A model generated the notes under the pieces. That model worked only from the letters and a program-made list of their open reading frames with translations. It made no database searches and had not been told where the DNA came from. From Promicromonosporaceae bacterium (GTDB taxonomy: Bacteria > Actinomycetota > Actinomycetes > Actinomycetales > Cellulomonadaceae), in NCBI GenBank assembly GCA_009780755.1, contig WQZL01000045.1:1-15183 (forward strand): a DNA stretch of 15,183 nucleotides, read 5' to 3'. Numbering within the stretch: position 1 is the first letter of the stretch; each line of letters opens with the position of its first letter. Below are positions 1-5,708 of the stretch, piece after piece. The position numbers and the translations under genes were made by a program.

Positions 1-1
1 G

Positions 2-649
2 CGCCTGGCCGAGCTGGTGGCGGACAAGGATCACACCATCGCCAGTGGTTTCGCCGCCGCCCACCTGGTCTGCGACGCGTTGGTGCGTACCGGGTCGACG
101 GATACCGCCTACCACCTGCTGTTGCAGACCAAGTGCCCGTCCTGGCTGTACCAGGTGACGATGGGGGCCACGACGGTCTGGGAGCGCTGGGATTCGATGC
201 TGTCGGATGGCTCGATCAACCCCGGTGACATGACCTCGTTCAACCACTACGCCTACGGCACGGTGGCGGATTTCCTGCACCGCGTGGTGGCCGGGTTGGC
301 GCCGGGGACGCCCGGCTACGCGCAAGTGGAGTTCGCCCCCCGCCCCGGCGGTGGCCTCACTCACGCCGAAGCATCACTACAGGTACCGGCGGGCCTGATC
401 CGCAGCGCCTGGCACCGCGAGGGCGAGGTGTTCACGCTCACGGTGACAGTTCCCCCTGGCCACACCGGCATCGTGTATCTGCCCGACGGCTCCGCTCCCA
501 TCAAGGTCGGCCCCGGCATCACCGAACACACCTGCCCCTGGCGGGCAGCCTCGGCAGACCCCGAACGCCCCCGCAAACTAGACATGTCCAACCCCGAAGA
601 CCGCGCCGAATTCTTCCGCCGCCAAGCCGAAGGGACGCAACCCCTGTGA
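2..649 (+). CDS. alpha-L-rhamnosidase, GH78 (3' end only)
   Basis: This is the C-terminal ~215 residues of a GH78 alpha-L-rhamnosidase, which removes terminal alpha-L-rhamnose from plant glycosides or polysaccharides. The frame is open to the left edge (R-L-A-E-L-V-A-D-K...), so the GTG at 17 is not the real start. The end of the (alpha/alpha)6 barrel is visible in GATTVWERWDSM (GAG codon 182-184) and in MTSFNHYAYGTVADFLHR. In GH78 the Glu of the W-E-R-W motif is the proposed catalytic base. A beta-sandwich tail follows (EFAPRPGGGLTHAEASL, then TGIVYLPDG), typical of the GH78 C-terminal domain. The protein continues into a charged ~35-residue tail. The stop codon lies inside a large inverted repeat. 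No signal peptide can be judged because the N-terminus is missing. The next gene is an esterase on the same strand. Family assignment is firm; the exact substrate is unknown. Confidence 0.9.
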   Translation, partial: RLAELVADKDHTIASGFAAAHLVCDALVRTGSTDTAYHLLLQTKCPSWLYQVTMGATTVWERWDSMLSDGSINPGDMTSFNHYAYGTVADFLHRVVAGLAPGTPGYAQVEFAPRPGGGLTHAEASLQVPAGLIRSAWHREGEVFTLTVTVPPGHTGIVYLPDGSAPIKVGPGITEHTCPWRAASADPERPRKLDMSNPEDRAEFFRRQAEGTQPL

Positions 650-716
650 GATCGGTAATCCGGGCTGAGATCGGTTGGTCTCCCTACCGATCTCAGCCCG
701 GATTACCGATCTCACA
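645..716. repeat. perfect 31-bp inverted repeat with 10-nt loop
   Basis: The left arm (645-675) is the exact reverse complement of the right arm (686-716), with loop TGGTCTCCCT. Each arm contains the 10-mer TGAGATCGGT twice, so it occurs four times: plus orientation at 647 and 666, minus orientation at 686 and 705. The starts are 19, 20 and 19 bp apart, near two helical turns. The left arm overlaps the rhamnosidase stop codon. No T-run follows on either side, so it is not a classical intrinsic terminator, although the RNA would fold into a very stable hairpin. It ends 30 bp before the esterase start and could act as an operator, a transcript-end stabiliser or a bidirectional terminator. Confidence 0.85.
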
Positions 717-746
717 AGCATCCGACCAGCACCATAAAGGAGCATC

Positions 747-1730
747 ATGACCACCGTATCTGCCCGGAGGTTCTTGCCGGAGATTGAGGTGCGGCTGCCG
801 CACATCTTGCCGTTTGCCTCGTATGGCGAGATGACGCCGGAGGCAAACGCCGCCTGGAACGCGCCGTTTGGCCCGGCGGACGAGTTTGACCTTGATGTAC
901 GCAACACCGCCTTCGACGGCCCGCACGGGCCAGTGCCGGTACGGGTTTATACCCCACGCACTCCCGCTCCAGCAGGCGGGCGCCCGGCGCTGGTGTGGTC
1001 GCACGGCGGGGCGTTCTTCTTTGGCAACCTCGACATGCCCGAGGCCGACGTCACCTCCCGCGCCGTGGCCGGGCGCGCGGACGCCGTGGTCATCTCCGTT
1101 GACTACCGGCTGTGCCCCAACCCCTTCGCCGGGGAGACCGGGCCGAATGCGGTGCGCTTCCCCATTCCACATGACGACGTGTTGGCCGCGTTTGACGGCG
1201 TGCACGCGGCGGCCGAAGAGCTGGGCATCGATCCGGCCCGCATCGCCATCGGCGGCTCGTCTGCCGGAGCTAACCTCGCCGCCGGGGTGGCGTTGCGCCT
1301 CTCCGAAGAGGGGCGAACGCCGTGGCAGATGCTACTCATCTTCGGCGTCTTCCATTCACCACTCCCCAAGCCTTCCCCAGAACTCGCCGAGGCGTTGGCC
1401 ATCGTGCCTCCCGCGCTCGGTGGAACACCGAAGGCGGACGGCCCTGGCCCAATCGAGCTGAACTACTACGGCGATCTCGGCCCCGTCCCCCACGCCATGC
1501 CCGGCCACGCAAGCGACCTGTCCGTGATGCCGCCCGCCTACCTGGAGAGCGACGAGTTCGACGCCCTGCGGGCCTCCGGCGAACTCTTCGCTCTCCAGCT
1601 ACGCGAGGCAGGCATCACGGTTGAAGAACGCCTGGTGCCGGGCGTCCCCCACGGCCATCTCAACTGGATCGGCCTATCCGAATGCACCAAAACCCACGAG
1701 GCGATGGCCACCCGCCTGCGCCGCGCGTAA
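747..1730 (+). CDS. alpha/beta-hydrolase, hormone-sensitive-lipase-type esterase
   Basis: A 327-residue carboxylesterase of the HSL (type IV lipase/esterase) family. Visible motifs are the oxyanion-hole HGGA at 86-89 (usually HGGG), the nucleophile elbow G-S-S-A-G with Ser172, the acid in E-F-D-A-L-R (Asp272, matching the family D-P-L-R motif), and His302 in P-H-G-H. The triad and length (~310-330 aa) are normal for the family. There is no signal peptide, so it is probably cytoplasmic. The start is supported by AAAGGAG about 6 bases upstream of ATG. It lies downstream of the rhamnosidase and may deacylate the same acylated plant glycosides, but this is inferred from context only. An acetyl-xylan-esterase-like role is possible because a GH120 xylosidase is encoded nearby. 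The substrate cannot be read from the sequence. Confidence 0.9.
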   Translation: MTTVSARRFLPEIEVRLPHILPFASYGEMTPEANAAWNAPFGPADEFDLDVRNTAFDGPHGPVPVRVYTPRTPAPAGGRPALVWSHGGAFFFGNLDMPEADVTSRAVAGRADAVVISVDYRLCPNPFAGETGPNAVRFPIPHDDVLAAFDGVHAAAEELGIDPARIAIGGSSAGANLAAGVALRLSEEGRTPWQMLLIFGVFHSPLPKPSPELAEALAIVPPALGGTPKADGPGPIELNYYGDLGPVPHAMPGHASDLSVMPPAYLESDEFDALRASGELFALQLREAGITVEERLVPGVPHGHLNWIGLSECTKTHEAMATRLRRA

Positions 1731-1754
1731 TCGACCTGTCGCACTCAGACAACG

Positions 1755-1805
1755 TTTGTCTACCCAAGGGTAGACAAAATGGTAGATATGGTAGACAATT
1801 AATGT
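1755..1805 (+). promoter_or_regulatory. vapBC promoter/operator with GGTAGAC repeats
   Basis: A perfect 11-bp inverted repeat, TTTGTCTACCC (1755-1765) and its complement (1768-1778) with a 2-bp spacer, is followed by two further half-sites, GGTAGA at 1781 and GGTAGACAA at 1790. Type II antitoxins commonly bind such palindromes to autoregulate. A plausible promoter overlaps it: TAGACA (1771-1776), 17 bp, then GACAAT (1794-1799). That would place the RNA start at or next to the vapB ATG (1806). No Shine-Dalgarno sequence is seen, which fits a leaderless transcript. The palindrome is seen directly; the promoter call is inference. Confidence 0.6.
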
Positions 1806-2087
1806 ATGAGCCTCAACATAAAGAACAAGCGAACTGTCGCTCACATTGATCGGCTCGCTCATCGACTTGGCAGCACAAAAACGAGTGCCGTCGAAGAGGC
1901 CGTCGTGCGCTGGCTGCGCGAACTCGACGCGCAGGGGGACACGGACGCGGCGCAGGAACGCCGCCTTGCCAAGCAAGCGGCAATCAACCGTTTCCGGGAG
2001 GAGATCAGGATCAATGTTGTCCATGAGCCTGGCCTTCGAGAACGCCTGGATGCCGAAATCTACGACGAGGCAGGGCTGCTGCGATGA
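1806..2087 (+). CDS. vapB: VapB-type antitoxin (PSK_trans_fac/Rv0623-like family)
   Basis: A 93-residue antitoxin. The N-terminal segment MSLNIKNKRTVAHIDRLA, with the helix TKTSAVEEAVVRWLREL, looks like the ribbon-helix-helix DNA-binding and dimerisation region of the VapB group that begins M-(A/S)-L-x-I-K. The C-terminal IYDEAGLLR resembles the family ending YDEDGLPR, which wraps the toxin's active site. The length is normal. The last four bases (ATGA, 2084-2087) overlap the vapC start, so the two are translationally coupled. Expression is probably autorepressed through the palindrome just upstream. Base composition looks somewhat less GC-rich than the flanking enzyme genes, consistent with a mobile addiction cassette. 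Confidence 0.85.
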   Translation: MSLNIKNKRTVAHIDRLAHRLGSTKTSAVEEAVVRWLRELDAQGDTDAAQERRLAKQAAINRFREEIRINVVHEPGLRERLDAEIYDEAGLLR

Positions 2088-2482
2088 TTATCGACACCTC
2101 AGCAATCATGTCCGTGCTGCTTGATGAGCCAACGGCTGATGCCATCTCGGAAGCCTTGACAGCCACATCGGACGTTCAGCTTTCGGCAGCCTCGCTAGTG
2201 GAACTCCAGGCGGTCATAAGCCATCGTGGCGATGTTCAACTGTCCAGGCGCGCGGACGCATTCCTAAAGGTGTACGACGTTGAGGTGGTTGACTTCACCG
2301 CCGAGCACGCACAGATTGCCCGGAATGCCTACCGCGACTTCGGGCGTGCCAGCGGACACCCGGCAAGGCTTAACTTCGGCGACTGCTTCTCGTACGCCCT
2401 CGCGTACGCCACCGATAAGCCGCTGCTCTATGTCGGCGACGACTTCTCCCAAACCGACATCCGATCGGCCCTTCCGCGCTAA
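2084..2482 (+). CDS. vapC: VapC PIN-domain ribonuclease toxin
   Basis: A 132-residue PIN-domain toxin that probably cleaves RNA (tRNA or rRNA in characterised VapCs) when released from VapB. The acidic Mg2+ pocket can be followed: Asp4 in M-I-I-D-T-S, Glu40 in A-A-S-L-V-E-L, Asp100 in N-F-G-D-C, and Asp119/Asp120 in L-Y-V-G-D-D-F-S-Q-T-D-I. All expected positions are present and the protein is full length, so it is likely active. It overlaps vapB by 4 bases. Its TAA (2480-2482) overlaps the stop codon of the convergent nucleoside-hydrolase gene, leaving no room for a terminator between them. Confidence 0.9.
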   Translation: MIIDTSAIMSVLLDEPTADAISEALTATSDVQLSAASLVELQAVISHRGDVQLSRRADAFLKVYDVEVVDFTAEHAQIARNAYRDFGRASGHPARLNFGDCFSYALAYATDKPLLYVGDDFSQTDIRSALPR

Positions 2483-3504
2483 ACCGCCTGCCAGGTGGTG
2501 AATTCTTCTAGTTTGAGGAAGAAGTCCTCGAAGACTAGGCGGAGGTCTACCTGGGTGTAGATGCGCATGAGGCGGGAGTCCTGCACCTGACGGTAGGCGC
2601 CGTCGGCGGTGATCTGCGGGGTGGGACGCTGCACGTAGAACGACGAGGTGGGGTCCGGCTCAAAGATGGAACGTAACGCCGTGAGCAGCACCAACGGCTG
2701 GTCGCCCATCGGGTACGTCTCCGAAACCGGCATGAAGTTCGAGATGCGCTGTTGCAGCTCCGCGATGTGGCCATATAGCCACTCCCCCAGCTCACCACGA
2801 GTTGCCACGCGCAACCGCAGCTCTGCGTCGCTCATCAAGCACTGCCGGTAAGTGTCGCGGGGAACCTGCCAGATGGTCAGCGCCTGTGTCTCGAAGCAAA
2901 CCCGCGCCGCAGTTACGTCGATCAATAGGTTGTACTCGATTGGCATCGCACCCACCGGCGGCAGCGCCAGCCCGGCATGTTCTGCCCCACCAATCCACAC
3001 CAGCGTCAGCCGCTCGGCCACGCGCGGCTCAATCAAGATAGCCGACGCCAGATCGGTCAGGCCACCCCCGGCCGCGTAGAAAAGCGGGCGGTCGTCATCC
3101 TTCATGGCCTCCGCGATGATGGCGGCTGCGGCTGCCGAAGGTTGTGGTGTATTCATGTCCGCCAGACCCACCTCGGCACCGGTGACGATCACCTCGGTGC
3201 TGGTGATGCCCATCCGGGCGAACACATCACGAGCGACCAGCGTGGCATTTGCGGCCTGCGTCGTCGTCGGGTCAAAGTGGTCGCCTTCCCGCAGGTGTGA
3301 GGCCACGACCAGCGAAATCTCCACCGATGGGCACAGCAGGTGGTGTACCAGCTGGTAAAGGTCGTCCGGATCGCCGGAGAAGTCGTTGTCGATGATGACG
3401 CGGGTGCCCGGAACGGGGAAGGGGTGCCGACGCCACGGCGCCTCACCCAGACGCCAGGTTTTGGGGTGGGTGATGATCGATTCGGGGGCGGGAACGCGGG
3501 TCAT
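2479..3504 (-). CDS. nucleoside hydrolase family protein (copy A)
   Basis: A 341-residue member of the inosine/uridine-preferring nucleoside hydrolase superfamily, which cleaves N-ribosidic bonds. The metal-binding N-terminal motif is present in an expanded form, IIDNDFSGDPDDL (residues 37-49; the classical form is D-T-D-P-G-x-D-D). Further landmarks are IVTGA (106-110), GGGLTDLASAI (146-156, matching the G-P-L-T-N-L-A region), VWIGG (169-173), E-Y-N...D...A-A (190-200), and M-G-D-Q-P-L (266-271), where the family usually has H-D-P; the Asp is kept and the His is Gly. The start is set by homology to copy B (M-x-R-V-P-A-P-E-S) and by AAAGGA 10 bases upstream of the ATG at 3504; the longer open frame reads through the end of copy B. 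It is the last gene of the minus-strand series. The substrate is uncertain and may not be a canonical nucleoside. Confidence 0.85.
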   Translation of the reverse strand: MTRVPAPESIITHPKTWRLGEAPWRRHPFPVPGTRVIIDNDFSGDPDDLYQLVHHLLCPSVEISLVVASHLREGDHFDPTTTQAANATLVARDVFARMGITSTEVIVTGAEVGLADMNTPQPSAAAAAIIAEAMKDDDRPLFYAAGGGLTDLASAILIEPRVAERLTLVWIGGAEHAGLALPPVGAMPIEYNLLIDVTAARVCFETQALTIWQVPRDTYRQCLMSDAELRLRVATRGELGEWLYGHIAELQQRISNFMPVSETYPMGDQPLVLLTALRSIFEPDPTSSFYVQRPTPQITADGAYRQVQDSRLMRIYTQVDLRLVFEDFFLKLEEFTTWQAV

Positions 3505-3525
3505 GGGTTGGGTGTCCTTTCTGGG

Positions 3526-3561
3526 TTCTGCGACTCGCTTCGCTCGCAGAATAACGAGGGG
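3526..3561. repeat. REP-like palindrome, family B copy 3
   Basis: TTCTGCGA (3526-3533) pairs exactly with TCGCAGAA (3544-3551) around a 10-nt loop. The 21-nt stretch 3528-3548 matches 7859-7879 with one difference (T3540 versus C7871), and both are followed by ...ACGAGGGG. It sits in the 70-bp gap between the two nucleoside-hydrolase genes, so the RNA hairpin would lie between two co-directional cistrons. Confidence 0.7.
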
Positions 3562-3574
3562 GCGCAGGATGGGG

Positions 3575-4606
3575 CTAGGCGGCTTGCCAGCGGGCGAAGG
3601 CGGCCAGTTTTGCGTAGAAGTCTTCCAGCGCCAAACGGGCGTCGAGATGGGTGTACACCCGCATGTCGCGAGCGCCGGGCACCGGCGTGTAGGTGGCATC
3701 GAGGTTGAGCAGCGGCTTGGGAATGGTAGTGAACGCCGACGAGCCGGCCTCCATGCCGTAGCAGCCGCGCAATGCGGTCAGCAGCACGAGGGGGTTGTCA
3801 CCCAGGCAGTACGCCTCACCGATTGGGGCGATCTCCGCGGCCCAGCGAGCCTGGATGTGGTTGATCTCGTCGTAGAGGTGTTGTCCCAATGGGCCGGTGC
3901 GAGCCACCTTCTCCAGCAGCTCGGCGTCGGTCACCTGAAAGCTGGAGTAGGCGTTAAAGGGGCACTGCCAGATGTTCAGCGTCGGGTTGGCGAAACACAC
4001 CCCGGCGGCCAGCGGGTCGATGCTGAGGTTGTACTCCTTCATCGAGGGCGGAAGTTGCATCTGCTTGCCCAGACCCTCGTGCGGGTGGCCACCGATCCAC
4101 ACCAGGGTGATCTTCTCGGCAATGGCTGGCTCGATCAGCAGGGCCGAGGCCAGATCGGTCAGGCCACCCCCGGCGGTGTACATGATCGGTCGTTCGTCGT
4201 CCTTTAGCGCTTCGGCGATGATGGCCCGCGCCGCCGGGGAGTCCTGCGGGGTCTGCGCGTCAACCAACGCCTCCTGGGCGCCCGTAACTATCACCTCGGT
4301 GGAGATCAGGCCCATCCGAGCGAAAATGTCCCGCGCGACCAGGGTGCCGTTATTGGCGGTGTTCGGGCCGCGATCCTGCCAGTCATCCGGAGGCAGGTGC
4401 GAGGCGACAACCAGCGGAATCTCCACCGTTGGGGAGAGAAGATGATGAACTAGCTGCGGCAGGTCGTCCGGGTCGGAGGAGAAGTCGTTATCGATAATTA
4501 CTCGATGCCGCGCCGAGGGGAAGGGCCGCTCCCGCCAGGGGGTTTCACCGAGGCGCCAGGTTTTGGGATGAGTGACGATGGACTCAGGGGCAGGGACGCG
4601 AGACAT
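3575..4606 (-). CDS. nucleoside hydrolase family protein (copy B)
   Basis: A 343-residue paralogue of copy A. Over the first ~70 residues about four in five positions are identical, and the similarity continues to the shared ending A/T-x-W-Q-A. The same motifs are present: IIDNDFSSDPDDL (37-49, with Ser for Gly), IVTGA (106-110), GGGLTDLASAL (146-156), VWIGG (169-173), the well-preserved E-Y-N-L-S-I-D-P-L-A-A (191-201), and L-G-D-N-P-L (268-273) in place of the usual H-D-P. The start at ATG 4606 has AGGAGC 6 bases upstream. That ribosome site overlaps the stop of the DMT transporter gene (8-bp gap), indicating coupled translation. An open frame continues upstream but reads through the transporter gene in the wrong frame. 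It probably arose by tandem duplication with copy A, followed by divergence. Confidence 0.87.
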   Translation of the reverse strand: MSRVPAPESIVTHPKTWRLGETPWRERPFPSARHRVIIDNDFSSDPDDLPQLVHHLLSPTVEIPLVVASHLPPDDWQDRGPNTANNGTLVARDIFARMGLISTEVIVTGAQEALVDAQTPQDSPAARAIIAEALKDDERPIMYTAGGGLTDLASALLIEPAIAEKITLVWIGGHPHEGLGKQMQLPPSMKEYNLSIDPLAAGVCFANPTLNIWQCPFNAYSSFQVTDAELLEKVARTGPLGQHLYDEINHIQARWAAEIAPIGEAYCLGDNPLVLLTALRGCYGMEAGSSAFTTIPKPLLNLDATYTPVPGARDMRVYTHLDARLALEDFYAKLAAFARWQAA

Positions 4607-4614
4607 GAATGCTC

Positions 4615-5670
4615 CTACTGGGTCGATGAGGGGATGGGCGTGGTTGACCTGGCAAGACGTTGGAGGCGTTGAGCGGCTTGTACCCCGGCTTGCGCTCCGA
4701 CTAACGGGATGGTGACCGCAATCAGCGTAAGCACGGCGGCGGTGACTGTGGCCACTCGCAGACCCTCCCCGGTGATGATGTCGATCACTAGGGCGCCGAT
4801 CATCTGTCCGGCGATGCCTCCCAGCATCAGCAGCAGTACACCGATGCGGTGCACCACGGCCACTGCGATAGTCGCGGTGCCAATAGCCATCACGCCCCCG
4901 AGGTACAGCGCCGGATTTCCCGGAAGCGAGTTGTGGGCGGGGCCGCCGCGGATTAGCAGCGAGACCCCATAGGCGACCGCCATGCCGACGATGGCGAGGT
5001 TGAAGTTCATCACGTTCGTGGCGATCACCCCCGCCGAGGTTGAGGAGGGGCCACCGGGAGCCTTTGAGGCCACCGCCCGGACATGTCCGTTGAAGCCCTG
5101 TTGTACGGCCTGAAAGAAGCCGACAAATAGGGGCAGCACCGCCAGCCATAGGGCGTCCGCTTCATCGAGACCCCCACCAAGTACCGCGATCATCGCGGCG
5201 ACCACGGCCAGTATCGGCCCAAGTAGTCGGGGGGCGGTGATTGGCCGCTTGCCACCGGGAGCCAGTCCCCTCGCGTCCACGAACAACGAACCAATCGAGT
5301 TACCGGCGACGATGGCCACGATGAACACCGCCACCCCAAGCGCCGAAACCGTCACCCCCTGGCTGATGGCCATCGCGGTGCCGCCGAGGCCACCAATCAG
5401 GTGCCACCACCTAAGCCCGCCGCCTCGTCGAACGTTACGCAGCACCTCGCGGATGCCAGCCCGGGCGCGCGGCGCAAAGCACAGAGTGATCCAGAAGATG
5501 GTTACCGGTACCGCGGCGGAAAGCACCGCGGCGAAGAACGGATCGCCCAGATCGCCAGCCAGTGTGCCCTGCATGCGCGACCCCAGGGCGGTCAGAATCC
5601 CACCCACCCCGGCGAGCAGCACGAAGAACGCCTTGCGACGTTCGGTGCTGCCGGATACGTGTGGAGACAT
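4615..5670 (-). CDS. DMT-superfamily transporter, two-domain DUF606/YdcZ type
   Basis: A 351-residue inner-membrane protein with about ten hydrophobic segments in two repeated halves (~14-165 and ~173-325). The internal repeat is visible as AGNSIGSLFVDARG (122-135) against AGQMIGALVIDIITG (287-301), the signature of the DUF606/YdcZ branch of drug/metabolite transporters. YdcZ itself is a single half, and fused double versions are known in Gram-positives. Substrates of this branch are poorly defined. It lies between the GH120 gene (38-bp gap) and the nucleoside hydrolase pair (8-bp gap), so uptake or export of a nucleoside-like or sugar metabolite is a reasonable guess, not shown by the sequence. 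The nearest ribosome site, TAGGA, is ~11 bases upstream of the ATG and weak. Confidence 0.82.
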   Translation of the reverse strand: MSPHVSGSTERRKAFFVLLAGVGGILTALGSRMQGTLAGDLGDPFFAAVLSAAVPVTIFWITLCFAPRARAGIREVLRNVRRGGGLRWWHLIGGLGGTAMAISQGVTVSALGVAVFIVAIVAGNSIGSLFVDARGLAPGGKRPITAPRLLGPILAVVAAMIAVLGGGLDEADALWLAVLPLFVGFFQAVQQGFNGHVRAVASKAPGGPSSTSAGVIATNVMNFNLAIVGMAVAYGVSLLIRGGPAHNSLPGNPALYLGGVMAIGTATIAVAVVHRIGVLLLMLGGIAGQMIGALVIDIITGEGLRVATVTAAVLTLIAVTIPLVGAQAGVQAAQRLQRLARSTTPIPSSTQ

Positions 5671-5708
5671 GGGAGCGGTTTTCCTAGCGGTTGGAGAGTC
5701 TGAGCGGG

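Noticed and set aside
645..716. Classical rho-independent terminator after the rhamnosidase gene
   Set aside because: The stem is strong, but no T-run follows on either strand and the arms contain repeated 10-mers, so a plain terminator call is not supported.
3505..3699. 65-residue N-terminal extension of hydrolase copy A
   Set aside because: It reads through the end of copy B in another frame and the REP-like hairpin; copy B homology and AAAGGA support ATG 3504.
3386..4207. Plus-strand open frame of 273 codons
   Set aside because: Antisense to the nucleoside hydrolase pair, which have clear motifs; no ribosome site or recognisable domain.
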